Source of the DNA: Flavobacteriaceae bacterium
Lineage (GTDB): Bacteria; Bacteroidota; Bacteroidia; Flavobacteriales; Flavobacteriaceae
Assembly (NCBI GenBank): GCA_016744415.1
Contig: JADGEL010000001.1
Location: forward strand, 620,001 to 684,000
DNA length: 64,000 nt
Reading direction: 5' to 3'
The notes below the pieces were generated by a model. That model had not been told where the DNA came from, made no database searches, and saw nothing but the letters and a program-made list of their open reading frames with translations. Shown one piece after another: positions 54,588 through 64,000 of this stretch. The translations under genes were made by a program, and so were the position numbers. Positions within the stretch are counted from its first letter, which is position 1; each line of letters starts with the position of its first letter.

Positions 54588-55691
54588 TTAGATTATTTCT
54601 GATATTTCTTTTCCAATTAAACTGCCAATTGCTACACCCATTCCGCCTAAACGAACGCCGCAATACACATTGTTAGAAACTTGTTTTACGATTGCCTTTT
54701 TCTGATTTCCAACACCCATTATTCCGCTCCATTTATGCGCAATTTCTACTTCTTGACTAGGAAGAATAACTTCTTTTAGCAAAGATTCTAATTTTTGTTG
54801 AACTAATTCAGTAGTCCCAAATGTTGTAGTTTCTTCTACTTTAAAATCGAGGTTTCTGCCACCACCTAATAAAATACGGTTGTCAATGTTTCTAAAATAA
54901 TAATAACCTTCGTCCAAATGAAAAGTTCCCTTTATATGTAAATTTTTTATGGGTTGGGTGATGAGAACTTGCACTCTTGCAGGTTGTAAGTTTTCTTCTA
55001 AAAACTCCTTTGCAAAACCATTAGTAGCAATAATGATTTTATCAGATTGGAACGAAAAATTATTTTCTATTGAAATTGTTCCGAAGTCATCTATATATGA
55101 AACCTCAGCATTATTTAGTATTTTGACTCCAGATGATTGTACTTTTTTAAGTAATGATTCCATCATCTTTCCAGTATCAATTTGGCCTTCAAATTTATTG
55201 AGAATAAGTTGTGGATTAATATTATCAAATTTGAAAGAGTTTTCTATAATTAAAAAAATATCATCCTTAAAAACCGGCTCTAAATATTGATTAATTTCTT
55301 GCATTTTTGGCGCACATTTCTCAAACAACTCAGACGAATTATTAAAAAGCTCATATCCTCCCAATTGTTGAAAATCTATGTTTCTATCGCCCAAAGTTTT
55401 GCGTAAAAGATTAAGGCCATCATTACGTTTTTTAACCAAATCAATCACTTCTTGTATAGAATGATTTTTTAAATCATTTACAATTTCTGACAAACTACCA
55501 AAACAAGCAAAACCTGCATTTTTGGTACTTGCTCCGTTTGGAAGTTGCCCTTTTTCTAAAATCAAAATATTGCTTTTTGGGTATTTTTCTTTTAAATGGA
55601 AGGCCGTTGATAGGCCAACAATTCCACTACCAATAATGGTGAAATCTACATTTGTAAACCATGATTTTATTTCCCAATAACTATAGTTCAT
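54588..55691 (-). CDS. FAD-dependent oxidoreductase of the DAO family
   Basis: The product is 367 residues. The dinucleotide motif GSGIVGLSTAFHL lies at about 22-34, followed by ILILEKGQLPNGASTKNAGFACFG, typical of D-amino-acid-oxidase-like enzymes. The C-terminal FAD-contact segment is VYCGVRLGGMGVAIGSLIGKEI. Members oxidise amino acids or amines; the substrate here is unknown. It lies 26 bases after dinB and abuts the GreA-like gene, so an operon of the three is likely. Confidence 0.85.
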   Translation of the reverse strand: MNYSYWEIKSWFTNVDFTIIGSGIVGLSTAFHLKEKYPKSNILILEKGQLPNGASTKNAGFACFGSLSEIVNDLKNHSIQEVIDLVKKRNDGLNLLRKTLGDRNIDFQQLGGYELFNNSSELFEKCAPKMQEINQYLEPVFKDDIFLIIENSFKFDNINPQLILNKFEGQIDTGKMMESLLKKVQSSGVKILNNAEVSYIDDFGTISIENNFSFQSDKIIIATNGFAKEFLEENLQPARVQVLITQPIKNLHIKGTFHLDEGYYYFRNIDNRILLGGGRNLDFKVEETTTFGTTELVQQKLESLLKEVILPSQEVEIAHKWSGIMGVGNQKKAIVKQVSNNVYCGVRLGGMGVAIGSLIGKEISEII

Positions 55692-55717
55692 TTTGTCTAA
55701 TTTACTTTTGGATTTAA

Positions 55718-56812
55718 CTAAAATTCTAATTTTAATTGTATATCGATTACTTTCTCTTTTTTCTTGGTATTCACATTTAAATTGGTGACTGAAATTCCCA
55801 GCAACCTCACTGAGTTTTTCATTCGTTCTTTATACAATAATTCCTTAACTGTTTCTAATAAAATAGCTTTGTCTTTTACAAAAAAAGGAAGTGTTTTACT
55901 TCTGGTCTGTTGCGTAAAATCACTGTATTTTATTTTAAGCGTAACTGTTTTTCCAGCTAATTTAGATTTTTTTAAACGGCGCTCTAATTCGTCTGCAATT
56001 TTTTCTAAACGCTCCATCATAAAAATTTCTGAAGAAAGATTTTTTGGAAAAGTATGTTCAGCAGCTACTGATTTTGTGATATGATTAGGGTTTACTTTAC
56101 TGTTGTGAATTCCCCTTACAATCTTATAATAATGCCCCCCAGATTTTCCAAATTTTTTTGTAAGAAACTCTTCTGATTTCTCTTTTAAATCTTTGCCAGT
56201 GAAAATCCCGAGGTTATACATTTTAGTAGCTGTTACTTTTCCGACACCATAAAACTTTTTAATGTCTAAGTTTTCTAAAAATAAAATTACATCTTCTGGC
56301 GAAATTGTTTTTTGTCCGTTAGGCTTGTTAATATCTGAAGCTACTTTAGCAATAAATTTATTATATGAAATTCCTGCAGACGCCCTTAATCCTAATTGAG
56401 AATAAATTTTTTCTCTTATTTCTTTGGCAATTAAAGTTGCTGAAGGATTCCCTTTTTTATTGATAGTTACATCCAGATAGGCTTCATCTAAAGAGAGAGG
56501 TTCTACCAAATCAGTGTATTCAAAAAAGATGATACGAATCTGTTTAGAGATTTCTTTATATCTAGAAAATCGAGGAGGAACAAATATTAATTGAGGACAA
56601 TTACTTTTTGCAATTACTCCACTCATGGCAGAATGCACTCCAAATTTTCGAGCTTCATAACTTGCCGCAGAAACAACACCTCTTTCTCTACCACCACCAA
56701 CAGCAATAGGTTTGTTTCTTAACTCGGGATTGTCAAGTTGCTCAACAGAAGCATAAAAGGCATCCATATCTACATGAATAATTTTTCGAGCTGTATTTTT
56801 ATTTTCAACCAC
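55718..56812 (-). CDS. dinB: DNA polymerase IV
   Basis: The product is 364 residues. The Y-family polymerase motifs are IIHVDMDAFYASVEQLDN (catalytic Asp residues at about 15-17), VVSAASYEARKFGVHSAM and EPLSLDEAYLDVT with the D-E pair. Helix-hairpin-helix motifs and a little-finger domain follow. It does translesion synthesis. The start is GTG at 56812; no in-frame ATG exists until the DMDAF motif. The end KKEKVIDIQLKLEF resembles a beta-clamp binding motif (QLKLEF). The candidate promoter TACATTTG at 56817-56824 would make the transcript nearly leaderless. Confidence 0.92.
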   Translation of the reverse strand: MVENKNTARKIIHVDMDAFYASVEQLDNPELRNKPIAVGGGRERGVVSAASYEARKFGVHSAMSGVIAKSNCPQLIFVPPRFSRYKEISKQIRIIFFEYTDLVEPLSLDEAYLDVTINKKGNPSATLIAKEIREKIYSQLGLRASAGISYNKFIAKVASDINKPNGQKTISPEDVILFLENLDIKKFYGVGKVTATKMYNLGIFTGKDLKEKSEEFLTKKFGKSGGHYYKIVRGIHNSKVNPNHITKSVAAEHTFPKNLSSEIFMMERLEKIADELERRLKKSKLAGKTVTLKIKYSDFTQQTRSKTLPFFVKDKAILLETVKELLYKERMKNSVRLLGISVTNLNVNTKKKEKVIDIQLKLEF

Positions 56813-56816
56813 ATAA

Positions 56817-56824
56817 CAAATGTA
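56817..56824 (-). promoter_or_regulatory. Candidate promoter -7 element of dinB
   Basis: The minus strand reads TACATTTG, a TAnnTTTG match four bases before the GTG start. The spacing is tight, so either the transcript is leaderless or this is a chance match. Confidence 0.35.
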
Positions 56825-56880
56825 AGCTAAAAGTGGATTTTATTTATGTAACTTCGCCAGCTAATTTAAAAACACATATT

Positions 56881-57270
56881 ATGAAAAAAGTACTATTTAT
56901 TTTATCGATTGTTTGTTTTGTTGGATTTACAAATACTGTAAATGCACAAATTAAAATGCCCAAGTCTGTTGAATCTGTTAAGGTTAGTGATGATCAGATG
57001 AAAAAAATGTTTGATTCTCCTGATGTTCAAAAACAAGTTAAAGAGCAATTGATGAATAATCCAGAATTAAGAGATGAGGCAATCAATTATTTAAAAGATA
57101 ATCCTGAGACCAAAAAACAAATGGTTGAAGCGATTAAGAAAAATCCAGAAGCAAAAAATAAAATAATGAAATACATTCAGGACAATCCTGAGTTAATGAA
57201 AAAGGCGATGGATTACATTAAAAATAATCCAAAACTTTTGAAAAAAGCGATGAGTTTAATTGGAATGTAA
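56881..57270 (+). CDS. Secreted protein of tandem 14-residue helical repeats, function unknown
   Basis: The product is 129 residues with a clear signal peptide (1-22, ending at VNA). From residue 46 to the last residue the chain consists of six back-to-back 14-residue units. Five begin NPE or NPK and the first begins SPD; the rest of each unit is amphipathic and lysine-rich. A GTG at 56833 gives a longer frame, but it lies upstream of a likely promoter (TAACTTCG, 56849-56856), so ATG 56881 is preferred. I do not recognise the family. The regular NP caps suggest a helical solenoid or extended rod in the periplasm. Confidence 0.8.
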   Translation: MKKVLFILSIVCFVGFTNTVNAQIKMPKSVESVKVSDDQMKKMFDSPDVQKQVKEQLMNNPELRDEAINYLKDNPETKKQMVEAIKKNPEAKNKIMKYIQDNPELMKKAMDYIKNNPKLLKKAMSLIGM

Positions 57271-57285
57271 GTTCTAAATTTTCAT

Positions 57286-57324
57286 AAAAAAAAGGATGTA
57301 ATTTTAATTACATCCTTTTTTTTT
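57286..57324. terminator. Bidirectional terminator between the repeat protein and gdhA
   Basis: AAAAAAAAGGATGTAATT (57286-57303) and its exact complement (57306-57323) form an 18-bp palindrome with A- and T-runs on the outside. It separates two convergent genes. Confidence 0.9.
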
Positions 57325-57343
57325 AAAGTATTTTAAGCTTTTA

Positions 57344-58735
<1,392 letters not shown>

Positions 58736-58849
58736 TTAATTTGGTATTTACAAAATATTTTTTAAGCTTTTAATTCCTTTATAAAAGCACTAATTTTTAT
58801 AGTGGTAATTCTATTGTTTTCTTTGATGAACTTTCTCAACAAAAAAATG

Positions 58850-58857
58850 TAAATTTG
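58850..58857 (+). promoter_or_regulatory. Promoter -7 element of pheS
   Basis: TAAATTTG matches TAnnTTTG and lies 22 bases before the ATG. Confidence 0.55.
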
Positions 58858-58879
58858 CCGTCTAATTTCAAGAAAGAAT

Positions 58880-59899
58880 ATGTTAGACAAGGTTTCGAAA
58901 TTAATTGATGATGTTCAGGCATTTAAGACGACTTCAAAAGAAGAAATTGAAGTTTTTAGAATTAAATATTTAGGAAATAAAGGTTTGCTAAAAGGATTAT
59001 TTGCTGAATTTAAAACAGTTGACAATGCGATTAAAAAAGATTTAGGACAAGCCTTAAATAAATTGCGTAATGCAGCTACTGATAAAGTGAAGGAATTGAA
59101 TGAATCTATGGAAGGCTCTCAATCTTCTCAAAGTTTTTATGGCGATTTAACACGACCATCAGAGCCAATAGAGTTAGGTTCTCGACATCCAATTTCTATT
59201 GTTAGAAATAGAATTATTGAGGTGTTTTCTAAAATTGGATTCACGGTTTCTGAAGGGCCAGAAATTGAAGATGATTGGCATAACTTTACTGCCTTAAATT
59301 TACCGGAATATCACCCTGCAAGAGATATGCAGGACACCTTTTTTATTGAGCAAGATCCTGATATTTTACTACGTACGCACACAAGTTCTGTTCAAGTGCG
59401 CTATATGGAGAATAACAAACCGCCAATCAGAACCATTTCTCCAGGACGTGTTTTTAGAAACGAAGACATATCAGCTAGAGCACATTGTATTTTTCATCAA
59501 GTAGAAGGTTTATATATAGATACAGATGTTTCATTTGCCGATTTAAAACAGACACTTTTATACTTTACAAAAGAGATGTTTGGAAAATCTAAAATTAGAT
59601 TGCGTCCTTCTTATTTTCCTTTTACAGAGCCGAGTGCTGAGGTTGATATTTACTGGGGATTAGAAACCGAAATTGATTATAAAATTACCAAAGGAACGGG
59701 TTGGCTAGAAATTATGGGTTGCGGAATGGTAGATCCAAATGTGTTGAAAAATGCCAACATTGATTCAGAAAAATATACAGGATATGCTTTTGGAATGGGG
59801 ATAGAACGTATCGCAATGTTATTATATCAAATACCAGATATTAGAATGTTTTATGAAAACGACGTGCGTTTCTTAGAGCAGTTTAAGTCGGTATTGTAA
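58880..59899 (+). CDS. pheS: Phenylalanine-tRNA ligase alpha subunit
   Basis: The product is 339 residues. The N-terminal coiled coil (about 1-85) binds tRNA. The class II core has HPISIVRNRIIEVFSKIGF, motif 2 RTISPGRVFRNEDISARAHCIFHQVEGLYID and motif 3 GYAFGMGIERIAML. The phenylalanine-pocket segment FPFTEPSAEVDIYW is present. The beta subunit gene pheT is not in the window, as is usual in Bacteroidota. Confidence 0.97.
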   Translation: MLDKVSKLIDDVQAFKTTSKEEIEVFRIKYLGNKGLLKGLFAEFKTVDNAIKKDLGQALNKLRNAATDKVKELNESMEGSQSSQSFYGDLTRPSEPIELGSRHPISIVRNRIIEVFSKIGFTVSEGPEIEDDWHNFTALNLPEYHPARDMQDTFFIEQDPDILLRTHTSSVQVRYMENNKPPIRTISPGRVFRNEDISARAHCIFHQVEGLYIDTDVSFADLKQTLLYFTKEMFGKSKIRLRPSYFPFTEPSAEVDIYWGLETEIDYKITKGTGWLEIMGCGMVDPNVLKNANIDSEKYTGYAFGMGIERIAMLLYQIPDIRMFYENDVRFLEQFKSVL

Positions 59900-59901
59900 G
59901 C

Positions 59902-59952
59902 TTCATTGCGAGGAATGTAATGACGACAGTCTCATTAATCAGTTTGCCACAG
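59902..59952. repeat. Degenerate dispersed intergenic repeat
   Basis: The segment starts TTCATTGCGAGGAATG and continues through ACGACAGTCTC and TTTGCCACAG. It resembles a short dispersed element seen in many bacterial genomes (CATTGCGAGGA...GACGAAGCAATCTC...TTGCCAC), here partial and diverged. It fills the gap after pheS. Only one copy lies in this window. Confidence 0.5.
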
Positions 59953-59989
59953 TAAATTAACTTACTTGGCAAAAGCGAAAATTATTTCT

Positions 59990-60385
59990 ATGAAAAAAGA
60001 CATTGATATTCCTGAAGTTACTGACGTTTTTATGGCGGTTGTAAAAGAGTATAATGATATTTATAAAACCGAAGATTGGAATGTGTATATCATCAATAAT
60101 AAAATAATTGATTTAGAAATGGCCTTGATTGTTTCTTATGGGTATAACGAAAATGATACTACTTCTAAAATGCGTCATAAAATTGACAAGCTCCCTGCCA
60201 ATTCTTTTGCAAAAGTAGAGTTGATTCAACCAGAACTCTTTAAACTAAACAACGAATTTAAAGTTTCTTTTTTTGAAAACAATAGGATGTTTGATAAGAC
60301 ATTTTTATTCAAAAAAAACACCCTAAATGAGGATGCTTTAAGAATGATTTCTCTTTTAGATAAAAAAGGAATTTTATTGAAGTAA
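59990..60385 (+). CDS. Conserved hypothetical protein downstream of pheS
   Basis: The product is 131 residues from the ATG at 59990; a TTG at 59966 would extend it by eight. It opens with DIPEVTDVFMAVVKEYND and contains WNVYIINNKIIDLEMALIVSYGYNENDTTSKMRHKIDKLP (about 29-68). The compact alpha/beta protein has no signal peptide or membrane segment and no catalytic motif that I can name. Its position between pheS and gpsA is similar in related genomes as far as I recall, but the role is unknown. Confidence 0.7.
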   Translation: MKKDIDIPEVTDVFMAVVKEYNDIYKTEDWNVYIINNKIIDLEMALIVSYGYNENDTTSKMRHKIDKLPANSFAKVELIQPELFKLNNEFKVSFFENNRMFDKTFLFKKNTLNEDALRMISLLDKKGILLK

Positions 60386-60390
60386 TTTAG

Positions 60391-61386
60391 TTAATCTAAC
60401 AAATCAGTTAATTTTTTAAATTGTTTTTTAGGATTTTTACCTTCATATAAGATTCGGTAAATAGTATCAATAATTGGTGTTTTGGCGCCATTTTTTTGAT
60501 TGATTTGAAAAGCTGATTTAGTGGCATAGTACCCTTCGGCAATCATCACCATTTCCATTTGAGCAGACTTTACAGTATATCCTTTCCCAATCATATTTCC
60601 AAACATTCTATTTCTACTAAAAGTAGAATACCCCGTAACTAATAAATCTCCTAAGTAGGCTGAATCATTTATATTACGTTTCATTTTATGCACTTTTTTA
60701 ATATAGCGCTTCATCTCTCTAATTGCGTTAGACATTAGTACAGATTGAAAATTGTCACCATATCCCAAACCATGAGCAATGCCTGCTGCAATAGCATAAA
60801 TATTCTTTAACATAGCGGCATATTCGGTACCAATAATATCGTCAGAAACTTTGGTTTTTATATAATCACTGGATAGATGATTTCCAATAAAAACAGCCTT
60901 CTTTTCATCTTTACAAGCAATTGTTAAATATGATAATCGTTCTAAAGCAACCTCTTCTGCATGGCATGGTCCAGTAATAACGCCAATATTTTCAAAAGGT
61001 ATTTCCATCTTATTATGAAAATGCTCTCCCACAATTAATCCAGATTCTGGTACAATCCCTTTGATAGCTGAAAACAATATTTTACCATCAAGAGAGGTAG
61101 TAATTTTATCAATCTCATTTTTTACAAAAGCAGATGGAATCACAAAAATGAGGTAATCGGCATAATCAATCAACTCATTGATATTGCTAGACATTTTTAA
61201 TTGATTTGTGTCAAACTCTACAGAGGTTAAATATTTTGGGTTGTGTTTATTTTCTTGGATATATTCTAAAGATTGCTCACTTCGTACATACCAACCAACA
61301 GTTTCTAAATTTTCGCACAGCATTTTTACAATAGCTGTAGCCCAACTTCCACTTCCAAAAACAGCAATTTTAGCTTTGTTACTCAT
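60391..61386 (-). CDS. gpsA: Glycerol-3-phosphate dehydrogenase (NAD(P)+)
   Basis: The product is 331 residues. The NAD-binding motif is AVFGSGSWATAIVKML (about 8-23). VITGPCHAEEVA, the catalytic-lysine segment TEYAAMLKNIYAIAAGIAHGLGYGDNF and SAYLGDLLVTGYSTFSRNRMFG identify GpsA. It makes sn-glycerol 3-phosphate for phospholipid synthesis. The S-T/D changes around the motif are ordinary for Bacteroidota. Confidence 0.95.
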   Translation of the reverse strand: MSNKAKIAVFGSGSWATAIVKMLCENLETVGWYVRSEQSLEYIQENKHNPKYLTSVEFDTNQLKMSSNINELIDYADYLIFVIPSAFVKNEIDKITTSLDGKILFSAIKGIVPESGLIVGEHFHNKMEIPFENIGVITGPCHAEEVALERLSYLTIACKDEKKAVFIGNHLSSDYIKTKVSDDIIGTEYAAMLKNIYAIAAGIAHGLGYGDNFQSVLMSNAIREMKRYIKKVHKMKRNINDSAYLGDLLVTGYSTFSRNRMFGNMIGKGYTVKSAQMEMVMIAEGYYATKSAFQINQKNGAKTPIIDTIYRILYEGKNPKKQFKKLTDLLD

Positions 61387-61405
61387 ATTCGTTTTATTTG
61401 AATTT

Positions 61406-61413
61406 CAAAAGTA
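61406..61413 (-). promoter_or_regulatory. Promoter -7 element of gpsA
   Basis: The minus strand reads TACTTTTG, matching TAnnTTTG, 19 bases before the ATG. Confidence 0.5.
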
Positions 61414-61510
61414 CTATTTTTCAATTAATAAATGAATGAGCTTTGAGATTCAATAAAGAGCGATTGTTGAAAATTGTATTATTCTAATTAATAAACTTAA
61501 AAGGTTTTGA

Positions 61511-61963
61511 TTACATACTTTTTGATTGTCTATCATACATTACAATACTGCCGGCAACAGACACATTTAAACTCAATTGAGATTTGAACTTTACCAAGAA
61601 GTGCGCTTTATCTTTGGCTGTTTTTGAAAGGCCATGATCTTCAGCACCTAATAAATAAACACATCGTCTAGGGTGTTTAAAGATTTCTAGTTGTTCAGAA
61701 TTTTGATCCAATTCAACTCCCACCAACATTGCTCCTTTTGGCAAGTTTTTAAAGAATTCATCAAAAGTGTCATAATGAAAGTAAGGCATAGCACCTACAG
61801 CTTTGTGCGTATCGCAGGCTTGTTTTGCATAGCGGTTGCCAATGGTAAAAATAAAACTAGCACCCATATTTTGAGCTGAACGCCAAAGCACTCCTAGATT
61901 TTCTGGAGTCTTTCCATTTTGGATTCCTATTCCAAAAAAACCTTGCTCTAGATTGTTTATCAT
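61511..61963 (-). CDS. SpoU/TrmH-type RNA 2'-O-methyltransferase
   Basis: The product is 150 residues and is only a SPOUT catalytic domain without an N-terminal substrate-binding extension. Motif 1 is PENLGVLWRSAQNMGASFIFTIG (about 18-40). Motif 2 is YLLGAEDHGLS, and motif 3 is LSLNVSVAGSIVMYD, which together form the SAM-binding trefoil knot. It methylates ribose 2'-OH in tRNA or rRNA; the exact target cannot be read from the sequence. The gene has its own promoter. Confidence 0.9.
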   Translation of the reverse strand: MINNLEQGFFGIGIQNGKTPENLGVLWRSAQNMGASFIFTIGNRYAKQACDTHKAVGAMPYFHYDTFDEFFKNLPKGAMLVGVELDQNSEQLEIFKHPRRCVYLLGAEDHGLSKTAKDKAHFLVKFKSQLSLNVSVAGSIVMYDRQSKSM

Positions 61964-61994
61964 TATTTCTATTTAAAATAAAATATTTTTTTTA

Positions 61995-62002
61995 CAAAAG
62001 TA
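61995..62002 (-). promoter_or_regulatory. Promoter -7 element of the methyltransferase gene
   Basis: The minus strand reads TACTTTTG, matching TAnnTTTG, 31 bases before the start codon. It sits between the methyltransferase and the gene upstream. Confidence 0.5.
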
Positions 62003-62027
62003 AGCATTGAATTTAAATACAATTTAG

Positions 62028-64000
62028 TTAAAATTCTTCTTGATTTGTTTTATTCATGTGATGAATAAGTAACCCTTCTTTTGAAACACCATTGATAATA
62101 AATTGAAAATCGTTAGAAAACTTATTGCGAGGTACTTTAATAATTACCTCACCATTTTCATTTGTTTGCAGATTATTTTTCCAGTCTATTTCTATCCAAT
62201 TTAAATTTTCTTGCGAAAGATTATCGTACAGCGGTGTATAGTATTTTTTTGCCCTATCATAACCCGTTGTTAAAATAAGTTGTTGATACAAATCCTTTGA
62301 GGGTACTTCATAATATTTGTGATTTCCTTTTTTAAGATAAATTTTTATTACACCACCCATACCGTTCATTCCTTGTCCTGCGCCAGATTTATTTATAAGA
62401 ATTTCATCAACATCACCCATAGAAAGATTCTTTAAATATTGAATACTAGAGCTGCCTTGTCCTCCAATAATATTTGAATCACCTCCAGAAATAACAACTC
62501 CATCAATATAAATTGTTGGAGGGGTTGATCCATCAGGGTTTAAATTTGAGTCTCCAGAATCCCAAATAGAATATCTGGCTTTTCTAAGTGCAATATAATT
62601 CCCGCCTGTAGTTGTGGTTTTTACATATCCTTGCTGCATTAGGTAGTCTAATGCCGTTCTAAATGTAAATTCCATTTCCTCCGTCACTTTTTTATTTTGA
62701 TAAAAGCTAGCTGCAATTTCATGGTGTCTTTCAGCAATATTTGTTTCTTTATCGTAAATTGTTTCTTTTCTTTTAATGGTTACTTTTTTAAGAACAACCT
62801 CATCCAATTCTTCTGCTTTTAAATTTTTGTTATAATCTGATGTGGGAGTTGTTTTTGAATTACTATTAGATTCCGTTTTTAAAATATCAGATTCATTTGT
62901 TATTAAATAGCTATAATTTTTTGGGTAATCTTCTATTTTATTAAAAGATACTTTTGTAGGTTTTATTAGTGCTTTCTTTTTTTTAATGAAGGTCACTTTT
63001 GTTGATTCTCCTTTATATGCAAAAATATTTTTAAATGAAAACCCTTTTTGATCATCTATTTTGCTAACAGCAGCAATTTTATTTTGCTTAGATAACAATG
63101 CTATATCGTACCCTTTTGGTGTTTTTTTTGAAACCCCTTTTACAGAAAAGCCACTTTCAAATTCAAATTGTTGTTTAGGATTTGTTTTTTTCAACATTTC
63201 GGTTAATGAATAGGCAGCCCATCCTTGGTTTAATAGTAATAAATCTAAATACTCAGTTTTATATGCATTGGTATTTGTAAAATAATAGGATGGATTTTCG
63301 ATGTGTCCATTTACATAAGGTGACAATAACAAAGCACTTTTAATATTTTGAGTTTCCTTAAAAACCTCTGTTTCTTTAGAGAAAATTGAAACACTTAATG
63401 ATGAAGAAATAGGCTTAAATTTAGAATTGAAGGTATTTAGTTTAAAAACCAGGGAGTCCTTCTTTACATTTATTTTATCGATCATAACTGCAGTTTGCTC
63501 ATCAAATTTATCAATAAAAATTTTTCGTTCTGCCACTGGTTGATTATTTCTAAAAAGGGTGATGTGGTTAACACCTTGTAACATGTTGCTTTTGTCAAAA
63601 AACAACTCTTGATATAATTGTTTGTTATTATTCATTGTTAAATTAACAGCTTCACAAACATAATTGTTTCTATAAATCAAGATTGATAATTGATCACTAT
63701 TCAATTTGTCTAGTGACTTTTTATTTGTTTTAAGTGTTAACTTAATTTTTTTAGAATCAGAATTGTCAATGCTAAAAATGACTCCTGTTTTAAGAGCTTT
63801 TGGAAGTTCTATTTTTTTAATTGTATTGTTAATGTCAATAATTGCGGTATAAGTTTCATTGATAGCACAGTTGAATGTAGCTTTCGCCATCCCAAATAAA
63901 TTTCCATTAAAGATTGCTACTTCTTTCTTTTTTGAATTGATAATAGTGCCTTTAAATGGATTTCCTTTTCCGTTAATCAGAGATTTGATTCCTATGGTAT
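62028..64000 (-). CDS. Partial envelope protein with TonB-receptor plug-like domain
   Basis: The gene is cut by the right edge. An internal ATG lies at 63890, but the frame stays open to base 64000 and the upstream codons read LINGKGNPFKGTI, a regulatory beta-sandwich motif, so the true start is outside the window. Macroglobulin-like beta domains make up the first two thirds (QGVNHITLFRNNQPVAERKIFI). A plug-like segment lies near residues 470-540 (PPTIYIDGVVI, DVDEILINKSGAGQGMNGMGGVIKIYLKKG). No beta-barrel follows. Similar Bacteroidota proteins combine MG2-like and plug domains at the outer membrane; the function is unknown. Confidence 0.75.
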   Translation of the reverse strand, partial: TIGIKSLINGKGNPFKGTIINSKKKEVAIFNGNLFGMAKATFNCAINETYTAIIDINNTIKKIELPKALKTGVIFSIDNSDSKKIKLTLKTNKKSLDKLNSDQLSILIYRNNYVCEAVNLTMNNNKQLYQELFFDKSNMLQGVNHITLFRNNQPVAERKIFIDKFDEQTAVMIDKINVKKDSLVFKLNTFNSKFKPISSSLSVSIFSKETEVFKETQNIKSALLLSPYVNGHIENPSYYFTNTNAYKTEYLDLLLLNQGWAAYSLTEMLKKTNPKQQFEFESGFSVKGVSKKTPKGYDIALLSKQNKIAAVSKIDDQKGFSFKNIFAYKGESTKVTFIKKKKALIKPTKVSFNKIEDYPKNYSYLITNESDILKTESNSNSKTTPTSDYNKNLKAEELDEVVLKKVTIKRKETIYDKETNIAERHHEIAASFYQNKKVTEEMEFTFRTALDYLMQQGYVKTTTTGGNYIALRKARYSIWDSGDSNLNPDGSTPPTIYIDGVVISGGDSNIIGGQGSSSIQYLKNLSMGDVDEILINKSGAGQGMNGMGGVIKIYLKKGNHKYYEVPSKDLYQQLILTTGYDRAKKYYTPLYDNLSQENLNWIEIDWKNNLQTNENGEVIIKVPRNKFSNDFQFIINGVSKEGLLIHHMNKTNQEEF

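Overview
The window looks like chromosomal DNA of a member of the Bacteroidota, most likely family Flavobacteriaceae. The evidence is low GC, weak Shine-Dalgarno signals, many promoters of the Bacteroidota form TAnnTTTG (-7), a PorZ-type component of the type IX secretion system (T9SS), several giant secreted proteins ending in T9SS type A sorting domains, a SusC/CirA-like TonB-dependent receptor, and lineage-specific families such as IPExxxVDY and DUF5687. I saw no tRNA, rRNA, CRISPR array, phage or insertion sequence. Every statement on function is by reading motifs; no database search was run.

Region 1 (1-5927): a terminator of an upstream gene, then porZ-recO-TonB receptor in a tight operon. 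Region 2 (6164-27667): an accessory island of four giant modular secreted proteins and one TPR protein. Two are purple-acid-phosphatase-like metallophosphoesterases with repeated jelly-roll modules. Two are over 1900 residues, with calcium-binding thrombospondin type 3 repeats, a LamG-like domain and a sorting tail. Modules are shared, multiplied and swapped among all four, and leader regions look duplicated as well. PorZ upstream belongs to the machinery that exports and anchors such cargo.

Region 3 (27853-32475): a compact respiratory or nitrosative-stress-like cluster: a heme-copper oxidase subunit III (NorE-like) protein, a small subunit IV/NorF-like protein, an unrecognised 603-residue protein with six cysteines, an Rrf2 regulator with a three-cysteine Fe-S motif (NsrR/IscR-like), and a 12-helix membrane protein with a histidine cluster. 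A perfect 29-bp hairpin separates the two converging halves. This is my best candidate for an undescribed system. Region 4 (32642-35734): a secreted VIT-VWA protein whose C-terminal part carries a His...Ala-Cys signature of clan CD (caspase/DUF4347/CHAT-like) folds.

Region 5 (35817-64000): mostly housekeeping genes. They include acpP-fabF-rnc and IPExxxVDY-pyk, purN-rnhA, a carboxypeptidase plus serine hydrolase pair, sufS, an ABC exporter pair, an oxygenase-reductase-like flavoprotein, a LysE exporter, YgiQ radical SAM, a small c-type cytochrome, thioredoxin, dinB-oxidoreductase-GreA-like, a secreted protein made of 14-residue repeats, gdhA, pheS, gpsA, a SpoU-type methyltransferase, and a TonB-plug-containing protein cut by the window edge. 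Several start codons were moved downstream because the longer ORF began with TTG/GTG or overlapped a promoter.
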